The translations under genes were made by a program, and so were the position numbers. A stretch of 64,000 nucleotides of DNA, taken from Gluconobacter sp. P1C6_b. Its GTDB lineage: Bacteria > Pseudomonadota > Alphaproteobacteria > Acetobacterales > Acetobacteraceae. Below are positions 43,966 to 54,381 of the stretch, one piece after another. Every line of letters begins with the position of its first letter. Position 1 is the stretch's first letter. The notes below the pieces were generated by a model, which searched no databases, was not told where the DNA came from, and saw only the letters and a program-made list of their open reading frames with translations. The stretch spans positions 62,001-126,000 of the forward strand of contig NZ_JACRVU010000002.1 in assembly GCF_018811945.1 (NCBI RefSeq). Direction: 5' to 3'.

Positions 43966-45231
43966 ATGAGCAACAAATCCGGCGATTCCAAGAACACCCT
44001 GTATTGCTCGTTCTGTGGGAAATCCCAGCACGAAGTCCGCAAACTGATTGCTGGTCCCACGGTCTTCATCTGTGATGAATGCGTCGAGCTCTGCATGGAT
44101 ATCATCCGTGAAGAGCACAAGACCCATCTCGTGAAGTCCCGCGACGGTGTTCCGACCCCCAAGGAAATCTGCAAGGTTCTTGACGATTACGTGATCGGTC
44201 AGTTCGAGGCCAAGCGTGCGCTCTCCGTGGCGGTTCACAACCACTACAAGCGTCTCGCCCATGCCGCAAAGAGCAGCGACATCGAGATTGCGAAGTCCAA
44301 CATCCTGCTGATCGGTCCGACGGGTTCGGGCAAGACACTCCTTGCCCAGACGCTGGCCCGTATTCTGGACGTGCCCTTCACGATGGCTGATGCCACGACC
44401 CTGACCGAAGCCGGTTATGTTGGCGAGGATGTGGAGAACATCATCCTCAAGCTGCTCCAGTCCGCCGACTACAATGTCGACCGGGCCCAGCGCGGCATCG
44501 TCTATATCGACGAGATCGACAAGATTTCCCGCAAGTCCGACAATCCCTCCATCACGCGGGATGTCTCGGGCGAGGGCGTGCAGCAGGCCCTGCTGAAGCT
44601 CATGGAAGGCACCGTGGCCTCCGTGCCGCCGCAGGGTGGCCGCAAGCATCCGCAGCAGGAATTCCTGCAGGTCGACACGACCAACATGCTCTTCATCTGC
44701 GGTGGCGCCTTTGCCGGTCTGGACAAGATCATTTCGGCGCGTGGCAAGGGATCGGGCATCGGCTTCGGCGCGGATGTCCGTTCCGATGATGAGCGTCGCC
44801 TCGGCGCGATCCTTCAGAGCGTGGAGCCGGAAGATCTGCTGAAGTTCGGTCTTATCCCCGAATTCATCGGTCGTCTGCCGGTCATCGCGGCGCTTAACGA
44901 TCTGGATGAGTCAGCCCTGATCCAGATCCTCAGCAAGCCCAAGAACGCGCTGATCAAGCAGTATGGCCGCCTTTTCGAAATGGAAGGCGTCAAGCTGACC
45001 TTCACGGAAGACGCCCTGGCTGCCATTGCCAAGCGTGCGATCGAACGAAAGACCGGCGCGCGTGGTCTGCGGTCGATCCTGGAAAACATCCTGCTTGGCA
45101 CGATGTTCGACCTTCCTGGTCTTGAAGGCGTCGAAGAGGTCGTCATCAATCGGGAAGTGGCGGAAAGCAAGGCCCAGCCAGTCTATGTCTACGGGAAGGG
45201 CAAGTCCGAACCCGCCGAGCAGTCTGCGTAA
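43966..45231 (+). CDS. clpX: Clp protease ATP-binding subunit ClpX
   Basis: 421 residues. AAA+ unfoldase that feeds ClpP. The N-terminal zinc domain has C14, C17, C36 and C39 (YCSFC, ICDEC). The AAA+ core has Walker A GPTGSGKT, Walker [11 protein letters not shown], sensor 1, and the [13 protein letters not shown] pore/loop region; a [10 protein letters not shown] stretch is typical of ClpX. The start ATG 43966 follows a GGAAAGGGAA element. Confidence 0.98.
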   Translation: MSNKSGDSKNTLYCSFCGKSQHEVRKLIAGPTVFICDECVELCMDIIREEHKTHLVKSRDGVPTPKEICKVLDDYVIGQFEAKRALSVAVHNHYKRLAHAAKSSDIEIAKSNILLIGPTGSGKTLLAQTLARILDVPFTMADATTLTEAGYVGEDVENIILKLLQSADYNVDRAQRGIVYIDEIDKISRKSDNPSITRDVSGEGVQQALLKLMEGTVASVPPQGGRKHPQQEFLQVDTTNMLFICGGAFAGLDKIISARGKGSGIGFGADVRSDDERRLGAILQSVEPEDLLKFGLIPEFIGRLPVIAALNDLDESALIQILSKPKNALIKQYGRLFEMEGVKLTFTEDALAAIAKRAIERKTGARGLRSILENILLGTMFDLPGLEGVEEVVINREVAESKAQPVYVYGKGKSEPAEQSA

Positions 45232-45383
45232 AAATGGTTCCGGCTCTTGTGCTGGCCCCATCGGCTTTCGACATAACTGACTGAGGTTGTCCGAATTCAT
45301 GCCGCTCACGCATGAAAGAAATGCGATACCGGCGCTGGATGGCAGGCCGGTGTCGCAAGATCGTCCCTCTGGAGATCAAGTGA

Positions 45384-47948
45384 ATGACTGACGATACCAA
45401 GCCGAAAACCCGCCGCCGCACAAAGAAGACAGACGATGTGGCCGTTTCCGAAAAAGCTGCTGCGGCTCCGAAGAAGGTAACGCGCAAGCCACGTGCTGCA
45501 GCGCGCAAGGCGGAGCCCGAAGCTGCGGCCCCTGTTGTGCAGCCGCCCGTACGTCATGACGTGATGGCGGTTTTGCCGCTTCGGAACATTGTCGTGTTCC
45601 CCCACATGATCGTGCCGCTGTTTGTCGGGCGCGAGAAGTCGGTGAAGGCACTGGAAACCGTAACACGCGAGAGCAAGCAGATTCTGCTTGTGGCGCAGAA
45701 GGATGTCTCGCTGGACGATCCGTCCGTCGATGATATCTATCGCTACGGTACGGTTTCGACGATCCTTCAGCTTCTGAAGCTGCCTGACGGGACCGTAAAG
45801 GTTCTGGTCGAAGGGACGCGGCGTGTGCACATCACGCGTCTGTTCGATGTAGACGGGCATTTCGAGGCTGAAATCGAGGAAATCCCCGAGGAGCCTGTTG
45901 ATGCCGCTCCGGGAAGTGAAATCGAGGCCCTGAGCCGTTCAACGGTTTCGCAGTTTGAGCAGTATATCAAGCTTAACAAGAAGATCCCGCCTGAAGTCAT
46001 GGTCTCGATCAACCAGATCGAGGGTATTTCCAAGCTGGCCGATACGATTGCGAGCCATCTGAATCTCAAGATTTCCGAAAAGCAGGAAATTCTGGAGACG
46101 GCTTCGGCTGCGCGTCGTCTGGAACAGGTTTTCGCGCATATCGAGACGGAAATCGGCGTCCTCCAGGTCGAAAAGCGCATCCGCAACCGCGTCAAGCGGC
46201 AGATGGAGAAGACCCAGCGCGAGTATTATCTGAACGAGCAGCTCAAGGCGATCCAGAAGGAGCTCGGCGAAGGCGAAGACGGCAAGGACGAGAACTCCGA
46301 GCTTGAAGAGAAGATCAACAAGACCCGTCTGAGCCGTGAGGCCAAGGAAAAGGCCCATGCCGAGCTGAAGAAGCTGCGTGGCATGAGCCCGATGTCGGCC
46401 GAGAGCACGGTTGTGCGCAACTATCTCGACTGGCTGCTGGGGATTCCCTGGAAGAAGCGCTCCAAGATCACGCGGGAGTTCCAGCACGCCGAGGATGTTC
46501 TCGAAGCAGAGCATTACGGTCTGGAGAAGGTCAAGGAGCGGATCCTCGAGTATCTGGCTGTGCAGACGCGCTCGCAGAAGCTCAAGGGACCGATCCTGTG
46601 CCTCGTAGGGCCGCCGGGTGTGGGCAAGACCTCTCTGGCGCGTTCGATCGCCAAGGCGACGGGGCGGAACTACATCCGCATGTCGCTGGGTGGCGTGCGC
46701 GATGAATCCGAGATCCGCGGCCATCGCCGGACCTATATCGGCTCCATGCCGGGCAAGATCATCCAGGGCATGAAGAAAGCGCGGACATCCAACCCGCTGT
46801 TCCTGCTCGACGAGATCGACAAGCTGGGTGCCGACTGGCGCGGCGATCCGTCGTCTGCGCTTCTCGAAGTGCTGGACCCGGAGCAGAACTCCACGTTTGC
46901 CGATCATTATCTGGAAGTGGATTACGATCTTTCGGATGTAATGTTCGTCACGACGGCGAACAGTCTGAACATGCCCCAGCCGCTGCTGGACCGTATGGAG
47001 ATCATCAACCTGTCCGGCTATACGGAAGACGAGAAGGTGCAGATCGCGCGCCGTCATCTTCTGGGCAAGCAGGCCGAGGCTCATAACCTGAAGCCGGATG
47101 AGTGGACGGTCACGGATGATACGATCCGCGAACTGATCCGTTCCTATACTCGCGAGGCCGGCGTCCGGAACCTTGAGCGTGAACTGGCCAAGCTCGCGCG
47201 CAAGACGGTCAAGGAAATCATCACGACCGGCGTCAAGCATGTCGAGATCACGCCCGAAAACCTCGAGAAGTATGCGGGTGTCCGTCGCTACCGTCATGGC
47301 GAGACCGAGACGGAGGATATGGTCGGCGTGGTGACAGGACTTGCCTGGACTTCGGTCGGCGGCGAGATCCTGACGATCGAGAGCGTGATGGTTCCGGGCA
47401 AGGGGCAGGTCAAGCAGACCGGCAAACTCGGCGAAGTCATGCAGGAGAGCATCTCGGCCGCGTTGTCTTATGTCCGCTCGCGGGCGCAGGACTTCGGGAT
47501 TCGGCCGCCGCTGTTCGAGAAGCGGGATATCCATATCCATCTTCCCGAAGGTGCGACGCCCAAGGATGGTCCGTCCGCCGGTATCGCGCTTGCCACGTCT
47601 CTGGTGAGCATCATGACCCAGATCCCCATCCGCAAGGATGTGGCCATGACGGGTGAGATCACCCTGCGTGGCCGCGTTCTGGAGATCGGGGGGCTCAAGG
47701 AGAAGCTGCTGGCGGCTCTGCGGGCTGGCATCAAGACGGTCCTGATCCCCAAGGACAACGAGAAGGATCTCGCGGAGGTGCCGGACAATGTCCGTCACGC
47801 GCTCAAGATCATTCCCGTCAGTCATGTGGATGAGGTGCTCAAGATCGCTCTGACTCGTATGCCGGAAGCCATCGAATGGGATGAAAATGTCGACCCGATG
47901 GGTGAAATAACGGTGGATAAGACGGCTCCGCAGGCACTTCCACACTGA
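45384..47948 (+). CDS. lon: ATP-dependent protease Lon with basic N-terminal tail
   Basis: 854 residues, longer than the typical 780-810. Residues 1-55 form an extra tail rich in Lys, Arg, Ala and Thr before the Lon N-domain begins at VMAVLPLRNIVVFPHM. AAA+ motifs: Walker A GPPGVGKTSLA and Walker B LFLLDEIDKL. The protease dyad is S731 (PKDGPSAG) and K774 (GGLKEKLL). It degrades misfolded and regulatory proteins. It follows clpX by about 150 bp, in which I could not identify a clear promoter. Confidence 0.97.
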   Translation: MTDDTKPKTRRRTKKTDDVAVSEKAAAAPKKVTRKPRAAARKAEPEAAAPVVQPPVRHDVMAVLPLRNIVVFPHMIVPLFVGREKSVKALETVTRESKQILLVAQKDVSLDDPSVDDIYRYGTVSTILQLLKLPDGTVKVLVEGTRRVHITRLFDVDGHFEAEIEEIPEEPVDAAPGSEIEALSRSTVSQFEQYIKLNKKIPPEVMVSINQIEGISKLADTIASHLNLKISEKQEILETASAARRLEQVFAHIETEIGVLQVEKRIRNRVKRQMEKTQREYYLNEQLKAIQKELGEGEDGKDENSELEEKINKTRLSREAKEKAHAELKKLRGMSPMSAESTVVRNYLDWLLGIPWKKRSKITREFQHAEDVLEAEHYGLEKVKERILEYLAVQTRSQKLKGPILCLVGPPGVGKTSLARSIAKATGRNYIRMSLGGVRDESEIRGHRRTYIGSMPGKIIQGMKKARTSNPLFLLDEIDKLGADWRGDPSSALLEVLDPEQNSTFADHYLEVDYDLSDVMFVTTANSLNMPQPLLDRMEIINLSGYTEDEKVQIARRHLLGKQAEAHNLKPDEWTVTDDTIRELIRSYTREAGVRNLERELAKLARKTVKEIITTGVKHVEITPENLEKYAGVRRYRHGETETEDMVGVVTGLAWTSVGGEILTIESVMVPGKGQVKQTGKLGEVMQESISAALSYVRSRAQDFGIRPPLFEKRDIHIHLPEGATPKDGPSAGIALATSLVSIMTQIPIRKDVAMTGEITLRGRVLEIGGLKEKLLAALRAGIKTVLIPKDNEKDLAEVPDNVRHALKIIPVSHVDEVLKIALTRMPEAIEWDENVDPMGEITVDKTAPQALPH

Positions 47949-47976
47949 CACTGACACGCTTCTGCGATTCTAGCAG

Positions 47977-48006
47977 TTGACGCGGGCAAAATCCGCTTCA
48001 TAGTGC
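47977..48006 (+). promoter_or_regulatory. Likely hup promoter
   Basis: TTGACG (47977-47982) and TAGTGC (48001-48006) with an 18-bp spacer, about 85 bp before the hup start and downstream of lon. The -10 box is weak. Confidence 0.45.
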
Positions 48007-48024
48007 GGCCGCAGATCGAACAAG

Positions 48025-48067
48025 GCGCCTGAGCCAGAAGGGACTCACCAGAGCCCGGCTCAGGCGC
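48025..48067 (+). promoter_or_regulatory. Hairpin in the hup 5' leader
   Basis: GCGCCTGAGCC (48025-48035) and GGCTCAGGCGC (48057-48067) form a perfect 11-bp stem with a 21-nt loop, ending 22 nt before the hup ATG. No T-run follows. It could be a lon 3' structure, an RNA-stability element or an autoregulatory site. Confidence 0.6.
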
Positions 48068-48089
48068 TCTAACACCAGAAAGGCACATC

Positions 48090-48374
48090 ATGGAGAAGCC
48101 CCTCAACAAGCAGGAACTGATCGCCGCCGTTGCAGACGCTGCCGATCTTCCGAAGGCCAAGGCCAGCGAAGTTGTCGATGCGGTGTTCAGCACGATCGAG
48201 GCGACGCTTGCCAAGAAGCAGGAAGTCCGTCTCGTCGGTTTCGGCAGCTTCGTGACTGCCACGCGCAAGGCCGCCAAGGGCCGTAACCCGCGCACGGGCG
48301 AAGAGATCGACATTCCGGCATCCACCTCTGTCCGTTTCAAGCCGGGCAAGGGTCTGAAGGACGCCGTGAGCTGA
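48090..48374 (+). CDS. hup: DNA-binding protein HU
   Basis: 94 residues. Nucleoid protein of the HU/IHF family: NKQELIAAVADAADLPKAKA at the start, GFGSFVTATRKAAKGRNPRTG in the DNA-binding arm and the VRFKPGKGLKDAVS ending, all HU-type. The position after lon is conserved in alphaproteobacteria. A hairpin precedes and another follows it. Confidence 0.97.
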   Translation: MEKPLNKQELIAAVADAADLPKAKASEVVDAVFSTIEATLAKKQEVRLVGFGSFVTATRKAAKGRNPRTGEEIDIPASTSVRFKPGKGLKDAVS

Positions 48375-48387
48375 GAAAGCTCACAAA

Positions 48388-48423
48388 ACGGTTTCGGGTG
48401 GCTTTACCGCCATCCGGAACCGT
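48388..48423 (+). terminator. Stem-loop after hup
   Basis: ACGGTT-T-CGG-G-TGG pairs with CCA-T-CCG-G-AACCGT with two wobble pairs and an 8-nt loop. No clear T-run follows; instead TGTATATAG, which looks like the -10 box of the tRNA-Val promoter. Confidence 0.6.
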
Positions 48424-48430
48424 GTATATA
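48403..48430 (+). promoter_or_regulatory. Likely tRNA-Val promoter
   Basis: TTTACC (48403-48408) and TATATA (48425-48430), 16-bp spacer, 19 bp before the tRNA 5' end. The -35 box lies inside the hup stem-loop. Confidence 0.5.
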
Positions 48431-48449
48431 GACCGCACACACAGTCTGA

Positions 48450-48524
48450 GGGCGATTAGCTCAGCGGTAGAGCGTCTCGTTTACACCGAGAGGGTCGGCG
48501 GTTCAATCCCGTCATCGCCCACCA
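48450..48524 (+). tRNA. tRNA-Val (anticodon TAC)
   Basis: 75 nt. The acceptor GGGCGAT pairs with ATCGCCC (one G-T free), the D-arm is AGCTCAGCGGTAGAGC, the anticodon stem TCTCG/CGAGA encloses TTTACAC (anticodon TAC), and the T-arm has GTTCAATC. CCA is encoded. It lies 19 bp before birA. Confidence 0.96.
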
Positions 48525-48543
48525 TAAAGAACATCATGCAGCC

Positions 48544-49275
48544 ATGAGCTGGCGTTTCGAATATCATGAAACGCTCGGGTCCACTTCCGATCTGTGCAAA
48601 GCCAGAGCCGAAGCCGGTGAACCCGAACATCTTGCCGTTCAGGCTTTTTCCCAGACATCAGGGCGCGGCACGCGCGGACGGACATGGACTGACCCGGGTG
48701 GCAATCTTGCCATTTCGCTGCTGTTTCGTCCGGCTGATCCCGCGGCTTTCATCGCGGCCCTTCCGTTTGTTGTCGCCGTAGCCCTTTTCGAGACGGCAAC
48801 GCATTTCTGTCCGGCTGTGACGGGGCCGTCCCGTTTCATGCTCAAATGGCCTAACGATCTTCTGATGCACGGTCGAAAGATGGCGGGCGTGCTGATCGAG
48901 ACGGGTGGTCCACAGGGCAGTCCCTGGGTCGTTGTGGGAATCGGGGCCAATCTGCGGCAGGCGCCCGAGATTCCTGGTCGTCGTCTGGCGGCGCTCGCCG
49001 AAGCGACTGATCCGCCGTCTGCTGAAGCTTTCGGAAAGGTCCTGGTGGCACAGATCGAACGCTGGACCACCATCCGGGATCGGGAGGGGTTCACGCCGGT
49101 TCGGGCCGCGTGGCTGGCGCGGGCGCATCCGGTTGGCACCCCGCTTGCGGTTCAGCGTTGTGAAACCTATATTACAGGTTCGTTTTCAGGGCTCGATGCG
49201 CAGGGACGCCTGCTGCTTGCCTTGCCCCACGGTGAAACCATTCCGGTTGTAACCGGCGATATCCTGCTGGACTGA
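48544..49275 (+). CDS. birA: Biotin-[acetyl-CoA carboxylase] ligase
   Basis: 243 residues. It attaches biotin to the acetyl-CoA carboxylase carrier protein. The biotinyl-AMP binding loop is GRGTRGRTW (50-58) and the KWPNDLL motif follows. There is no N-terminal HTH, so unlike the E. coli protein it is not a repressor. It lies 19 bp after tRNA-Val and is followed by coaX after 16 bp. No ribosome-binding site is obvious. Confidence 0.95.
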   Translation: MSWRFEYHETLGSTSDLCKARAEAGEPEHLAVQAFSQTSGRGTRGRTWTDPGGNLAISLLFRPADPAAFIAALPFVVAVALFETATHFCPAVTGPSRFMLKWPNDLLMHGRKMAGVLIETGGPQGSPWVVVGIGANLRQAPEIPGRRLAALAEATDPPSAEAFGKVLVAQIERWTTIRDREGFTPVRAAWLARAHPVGTPLAVQRCETYITGSFSGLDAQGRLLLALPHGETIPVVTGDILLD

Positions 49276-49291
49276 AGGACCGGACCGCAAC

Positions 49292-50104
49292 GTGCTTCTC
49301 GTCATTGATGCTGGAAACACCAACATCGTGTTTGCTGTACACGATGGAGAGTCGTGGCTGGGGCAATGGCGTATTTCGACGAATGAAGCACGGACGGCGG
49401 ATGAATATGCAGCCTGGCTTCTGACACTCTTCGATCGGGTGAGTGTGAATGCCAGGGCCATCACGCGGGCCATTATCGGGACGGTTGTGCCCGTAGCGCT
49501 TTATGAACTGCGCCGTTTCTGCCGTGAATGGCTGGATGTCGTGCCTCTGGTCGCCAATGCAAGGCTGGACTGGGGTATCGACGTTCTTGTCGACAATCCG
49601 CATGAACTTGGCGCGGACCGTCGCCTGAACGGTCTGGCGGGACGTGAGCTTTTTGGCGCACCGCTGATCGTGGTCGATTTCGGGACCGCGACGACCTTTG
49701 ATGTCGTGAACAGTGCGGGAGAGTTCTGTGGTGGCGCGATTGCTCCGGGTGTGAACCTGTCGATCGATGCGCTGCACCGGGCAGCAGCGCGTCTGCCGCG
49801 CATGAGCATCGGCCGCCCTACGGCGGCGATTGGCCGCAATACGAGCGTGGCGATGCGTTCGGGCCTGTTCTGGGGTTATGTCGGTCTTGTTGAGGGACTG
49901 ATCCACCGAATTTCCGATGAAATGGACGCAAAGCCGACTGTGATCGCAACAGGCGGTCTGGCTCCGCTGTTCTCTGAGGGAACGCCGCTTTTTGATGTGC
50001 TGGCGCCCGATCTGACGCTGGATGGCCTGCGCCTTCTGGCGGACCGCAATACGGGTCCGCCGCTTTCCTATTCCCCCGAACGCTCTCAGGGCATCGGGCA
50101 ATGA
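49292..50104 (+). CDS. coaX: Type III pantothenate kinase
   Basis: 270 residues, GTG start. First step of coenzyme A synthesis. Motifs of the CoaX acetate/sugar-kinase fold: [17 protein letters not shown] at the start (P-loop), GADR near residue 110, [13 protein letters not shown], and [11 protein letters not shown] near 215-225. The reading frame continues to within 40 bp of the RNase J start. It sits between birA and rnj, the common alphaproteobacterial order. Confidence 0.96.
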   Translation: MLLVIDAGNTNIVFAVHDGESWLGQWRISTNEARTADEYAAWLLTLFDRVSVNARAITRAIIGTVVPVALYELRRFCREWLDVVPLVANARLDWGIDVLVDNPHELGADRRLNGLAGRELFGAPLIVVDFGTATTFDVVNSAGEFCGGAIAPGVNLSIDALHRAAARLPRMSIGRPTAAIGRNTSVAMRSGLFWGYVGLVEGLIHRISDEMDAKPTVIATGGLAPLFSEGTPLFDVLAPDLTLDGLRLLADRNTGPPLSYSPERSQGIGQ

Positions 50105-50144
50105 ATATCACTCTGATTATGCATCATATCTGCAAGGAACAATC

Positions 50145-51803
50145 ATGACAGAAAAACAGGACGGTCTGTCCTTCCTGCCCTTGGGCGGGACGGGCGAGAT
50201 CGGCATGAATTTCAACCTCTACTGCCTGACGAAGAACGGTCACGACACCTGGCTTGCCATCGACTGCGGCATCGGCTTCTCGGGTAACGATACGCCTGAA
50301 GCCGAAGTGCTCATGCCGGATCCGACCTTCATCGCCGATCGTGCGCGGGATCTGTGCGGTCTGGTGATTACGCATGCGCATGAAGATCATCTGGGAGCGG
50401 TAGCGCATCTGTGGCCGTATCTGCGCTGCCCGGTCTACGCCACGCCGTTTGCCGCCGCCGTGCTGCGCCGCAAGCTGCAGGAAGCGCATCTGAACAATCA
50501 GGTGAAGATCCATGTCATCCGTCCGGGCTCGCGCTTTGACGTGGGGCCGTTCGATCTGCAGTTCGTATCCGTGACGCATTCCGTCGCCGAGGCGCAGGCC
50601 GTGGCTCTGCGGACGCCGCATGGTCTGATCGTCCATACCGGTGACTGGAAGCTCGACGAGAACCCGCTGGTCGGTCCGGTGACGGATCTGGAGACGTTCG
50701 GCAAGCTCGGTGACGAAGGCGTGCTCGCCATGGTTGGCGACAGCACGAACGTGCTCAAGCCGGGAAAATCCGAGTCCGAAGCCGATGTGCGCAAGGGCCT
50801 GACGGAGCTGATCGCGGGGCTGGAAGGCCGGATTGCCGTGACGTGTTTTGCCAGCAACGTGGCGCGTGTCGAGAGTATTGCGAAGGCCGCACAGGCTTCC
50901 GGTCGTGTGGTCATGATTGTCGGCCGTTCGCTGCGCAATCTTGAGACGGCGGCGCGTGAGTGCGGCTACTTCCAGGATCTGCCGCCGTTCCTGACCGAGC
51001 AGGACGCCAGAGATGTGGATGACGACAATCTGCTGATGATCATCACCGGCAGCCAGGGTGAACCGCGCTCGGCCCTGTCGCGCATTGCGTCCGATACGCA
51101 TCCGAACATCGCCCTGGGTGAAGGCGATACGGTGATCTACAGCTCGCGGATGATCCCGGGCAACGAACAGGCCGTCATGGCCGTGCAGGACAACCTGTCG
51201 CGTCGTGGTGTAACGGTTCTGACGGACAAGGACGCGAAGGTCCACACCTCCGGTCATGCGACCAGTGAAGACATTCGCACGCTGTACCGGATCGTCCGTC
51301 CGAAATACAGCATCCCGACCCATGGTGAATGGCGTCATCTGACGGCGCATGCCGCGCTGGCTCATGAGATGGGTTCGGAACCGATCCTGCTGGAAGATGG
51401 CGATATCCTGAACCTGTCTCCGGGTGAGGTGAAGGTCGTGGATACGGCGCCGACGGGCCGTCTGGCACTGGATGGCGGTCGTCTGCTGCCGATGACGGGA
51501 GGCGTTCTCGCGGCGCGTCGCAAGATGCTGTTCAACGGTATCGTGCTGGCGAGCTTTGCCGTTGATGACGAAGGCTATGTCATCGGCGATCCGAAGATCA
51601 GTGCGCCGGGTCTGCTGGAATCTGATGATCCGGAAAGCGTGCGGATTCAGGAAGAATTCGCCGATGCCATCGACCAGATCCCCGACGAGCTGCGTCAGGA
51701 TGATGCGGCCTTCCGGGATGCGGCCAAGACGGCCCTGCGCCGTGCTCTGGGGCGCAAGCTCCAGAAGCGTCCGCTTGTTGATGTCCATCTGCTACGCGTC
51801 TGA
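50145..51803 (+). CDS. rnj: Ribonuclease J
   Basis: 552 residues. Metallo-beta-lactamase/beta-CASP exo- and endoribonuclease used in RNA maturation and decay. Metal ligands are in THAHEDH (H77, H79, D81, H82). The beta-CASP region has ITGSQGEP and [18 protein letters not shown] 50145 is taken because the family N-terminus ([16 protein letters not shown]) begins just after it. It is 11 bp before proS. Confidence 0.95.
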   Translation: MTEKQDGLSFLPLGGTGEIGMNFNLYCLTKNGHDTWLAIDCGIGFSGNDTPEAEVLMPDPTFIADRARDLCGLVITHAHEDHLGAVAHLWPYLRCPVYATPFAAAVLRRKLQEAHLNNQVKIHVIRPGSRFDVGPFDLQFVSVTHSVAEAQAVALRTPHGLIVHTGDWKLDENPLVGPVTDLETFGKLGDEGVLAMVGDSTNVLKPGKSESEADVRKGLTELIAGLEGRIAVTCFASNVARVESIAKAAQASGRVVMIVGRSLRNLETAARECGYFQDLPPFLTEQDARDVDDDNLLMIITGSQGEPRSALSRIASDTHPNIALGEGDTVIYSSRMIPGNEQAVMAVQDNLSRRGVTVLTDKDAKVHTSGHATSEDIRTLYRIVRPKYSIPTHGEWRHLTAHAALAHEMGSEPILLEDGDILNLSPGEVKVVDTAPTGRLALDGGRLLPMTGGVLAARRKMLFNGIVLASFAVDDEGYVIGDPKISAPGLLESDDPESVRIQEEFADAIDQIPDELRQDDAAFRDAAKTALRRALGRKLQKRPLVDVHLLRV

Positions 51804-51814
51804 GAGAAATACAC

Positions 51815-53131
51815 ATGCGTTTGACGAAAGCCTTCCAGCCGACGCTGAAGGAAGTTCCGGCCGAGGCGCAGATTGCGTCTCACCGTCTGATGCTGCGGGC
51901 TGGCCTTGTGCGCCAGACCGCTTCGGGCATCTATGCCTGGCTGCCGGCCGGGCTGCGGGTTCTGCGCAATATCGAGCAGATCATCCGTGAAGAGCAGGAT
52001 GCCATCGGGGCGCAGGAAGTCCTGATGCCGACGCTGCAGTCGGCCGAACTGTGGCGCCGGTCGGGCCGCTATGACGCCTATGGTCCGGAAATGCTCCGGA
52101 TCCAGGACCGTCATGGCCGTGACCTGCTCTACGGGCCGACGAACGAGGAAATGATTACGGACATCTTCGGATCGTCCGTGAAGTCCTACAAGGAACTTCC
52201 CAAGGCGCTCTATCACATCCAGTGGAAATTCCGTGACGAGGTTCGTCCGCGTTTCGGCGTGATGCGCGGACGTGAGTTCCTGATGAAGGACGCTTACTCC
52301 TTCGACGCGTCTTACGAAGGAGCCGTTGCCAGCTATCGCCGGATGATGCTGTCCTATCTGCGCATTTTCCAGCGTCTGGGTGTGCGGGCTGTGCCGATGG
52401 TGGCTGATACCGGTCCGATCGGCGGGGACCTGAGCCATGAGTTCCTAGTGCTGGCCCCGACGGGGGAGAGCGCCGTGTTCTTCGATGCAGCGCTTGAAGA
52501 GCAGGACTGGCTGAGCCGTCCGGTGGACTGTGACGATGTTGAGAGTCTGGCCACGTTCTTCTCGACTGTGACCGATCACTATGCGGCAACGGATGAGAAG
52601 CACGACGAGGCCGAGTGGGCCAAGGTTCCGGCCGAGCGCAAGCGGGAAGGCCGTGGCATCGAGGTTGGCCATATCTTCTATTTCGGGACAAAGTACACGG
52701 CGTCCATGGGGATCGAAGTGAGCGGTCCGGACGGTGCGCCGTTCCATCCGCACATGGGGTCTTATGGTGTGGGCGTGTCGCGTCTGGTCGGTGCGATCAT
52801 CGAAGCGTCGCATGACGATGCGGGCATCATCTGGCCAGCTTCCGTGGCGCCTTATCGCGCTGCGATCCTGAACCTGCGTCAGGGTGATGAGGCATGCGAT
52901 GCGATCTGTGACCGCATCTACGGCACCGATCCCGAGAACCTGCTGTATGACGACCGCTCCGAGCGGGCCGGCGTGAAGTTCAACGACGCGGATCTGATGG
53001 GCCATCCCTGGCAGATCATCGTCGGACCGCGCGGCGCCAAGGAAGGCAAGGTCGAGCTCAAGCAGCGCGCCACGGGCGAGCGGTTCGAGCTGTCGGTCGA
53101 GGACGCTCTGGCGAAAATCGGAGCAGCCTGA
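51815..53131 (+). CDS. proS: Prolyl-tRNA synthetase (short form)
   Basis: 438 residues, the length of the alphaproteobacterial class that lacks the large editing insertion. It has the class II motifs: motif 1 around [20 protein letters not shown], motif 2 [21 protein letters not shown], and motif 3 around [13 protein letters not shown], with a C-terminal anticodon-binding domain. Its stop overlaps the lolC start by one base (TGATG). Confidence 0.97.
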   Translation: MRLTKAFQPTLKEVPAEAQIASHRLMLRAGLVRQTASGIYAWLPAGLRVLRNIEQIIREEQDAIGAQEVLMPTLQSAELWRRSGRYDAYGPEMLRIQDRHGRDLLYGPTNEEMITDIFGSSVKSYKELPKALYHIQWKFRDEVRPRFGVMRGREFLMKDAYSFDASYEGAVASYRRMMLSYLRIFQRLGVRAVPMVADTGPIGGDLSHEFLVLAPTGESAVFFDAALEEQDWLSRPVDCDDVESLATFFSTVTDHYAATDEKHDEAEWAKVPAERKREGRGIEVGHIFYFGTKYTASMGIEVSGPDGAPFHPHMGSYGVGVSRLVGAIIEASHDDAGIIWPASVAPYRAAILNLRQGDEACDAICDRIYGTDPENLLYDDRSERAGVKFNDADLMGHPWQIIVGPRGAKEGKVELKQRATGERFELSVEDALAKIGAA

Positions 53132-54381
53132 TGTTCGGCCGCTTTGAGCGCATGGTGGCGGGGCGGTATCTCCGCGCCCGCCGTGGCGAACGTTTCGCCT
53201 CGATCATTGCGATCTTTTCCCTGATCGGGATTGCGCTTGGAGTGGCGACGCTCATCATCGTCATGTCGGTGATGAACGGGTTCAAGGCCGATCTGATGGG
53301 ACGGATCCTGGGGCTGCACGGCGATCTGACCGTGTATGGCTACGGGCGTCCCATCGAGGCTTACGAAAACGATGTTGCGGCAATCCGGCAGGTTCCGGGT
53401 GTAAAATCCGTCATCCCCATGGCGCAGGGCACTGTGCTTGTAGAGGCAGGACGCTTCTCTTCGGGGGCGGAAATGCAGGGCGTGTCCCAGCAGTCGCTGC
53501 GGGATTGGACAGCGCTGAGCAGCGGGATCGTCGCGGGAAGTCTGAATGACTTTACCGGCGATAATGCCGTTGCGATCGGCACGACGATGGCAGACCGGGC
53601 CGGCCTGACGATCGGCTCTCCGATCACGCTTCTCTCTCCGGACGGGCAGGCGACGCCGTTCGGGACGATGCCGCGGGTCAAGACTTATCATGTTGCGGTC
53701 ATTTTCGACGCCAACTGGAACGACTACAATTCCAGTATTGTCCTGATGCCGCTGCCTGCGGCGCAGAAGTTCCTGATGCTGGGTCCGTCTGCTGTTTCAC
53801 TCATTCAGGTTTCGACAGCTGATCCGTCAAATGTGCAGCCGACGCGTAAGGCGATTGCGGCACGTCTGGAAGATCCGCGCCTGCGCGTGCTGGACTGGAC
53901 TCAGAGCGCGAACGGTTTTCTGGATGCGGTGACGGTCGAGCAGAACGTGATGTTCCTGATCCTGACGCTGATCATTCTTGTGGCGGCGTTCAACGTCATT
54001 TCGTCGCTCATCATGATGGTCAAGGACAAGACGCGCGACATCGCCGTGCTGCGAACGCTTGGTGCGAGCCGCGGCGCAATCATGCGGATTTTCCTCATGT
54101 GCGGCGCGTCTGTCGGGATTGTCGGAACGGTGGCGGGTTCAGCGCTGGGGATCGCCTTTGCGCTGAATATCGAACGGATCCGGCAGTGGCTCCAGTCGCT
54201 CACGGGAACGAACCTCTTCAATCCGGAAGTCTATTTTCTGGAGCGCCTGCCAGCGAAGCTCGTGTGGTCGCAGGTGTGGGAAGTGATCGGGATGTCACTG
54301 GTCCTGTCGCTGCTGGCGACGCTGTATCCGTCCTGGCGGGCGGCGAGAACCGATCCGATCGAGGCGCTGCGTCATGAATGA
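53131..54381 (+). CDS. lolC: Lipoprotein-releasing ABC transporter permease LolC
   Basis: 416 residues. Inner-membrane subunit that detaches outer-membrane lipoproteins with LolD. Four membrane helices: the first ([20 protein letters not shown]) follows the N-terminal [11 protein letters not shown] motif, a large periplasmic domain lies between helices 1 and 2, and three helices are clustered at the C-terminus. The [14 protein letters not shown] segment is a coupling region. It is the only permease gene here, so this is the single LolF-like or homodimeric form. It overlaps lolD by 8 nt. Confidence 0.94.
   Translation: MFGRFERMVAGRYLRARRGERFASIIAIFSLIGIALGVATLIIVMSVMNGFKADLMGRILGLHGDLTVYGYGRPIEAYENDVAAIRQVPGVKSVIPMAQGTVLVEAGRFSSGAEMQGVSQQSLRDWTALSSGIVAGSLNDFTGDNAVAIGTTMADRAGLTIGSPITLLSPDGQATPFGTMPRVKTYHVAVIFDANWNDYNSSIVLMPLPAAQKFLMLGPSAVSLIQVSTADPSNVQPTRKAIAARLEDPRLRVLDWTQSANGFLDAVTVEQNVMFLILTLIILVAAFNVISSLIMMVKDKTRDIAVLRTLGASRGAIMRIFLMCGASVGIVGTVAGSALGIAFALNIERIRQWLQSLTGTNLFNPEVYFLERLPAKLVWSQVWEVIGMSLVLSLLATLYPSWRAARTDPIEALRHE

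Noticed and set aside
45232-45383. Heat-shock promoter before lon
   Set aside because: CTTGTG and CCCAT are present near 45245-45260 but are far too close together for a sigma-32-type promoter.
45939-47957. 672-codon open frame antisense to lon
   Set aside because: Shadow frame; composition (His, Arg, Gln, Asp) is typical of antisense reading of a GC-rich gene.
50124-51788. 554-codon open frame antisense to the RNase J gene
   Set aside because: Shadow frame with no recognisable motif; the plus-strand gene is unambiguous.
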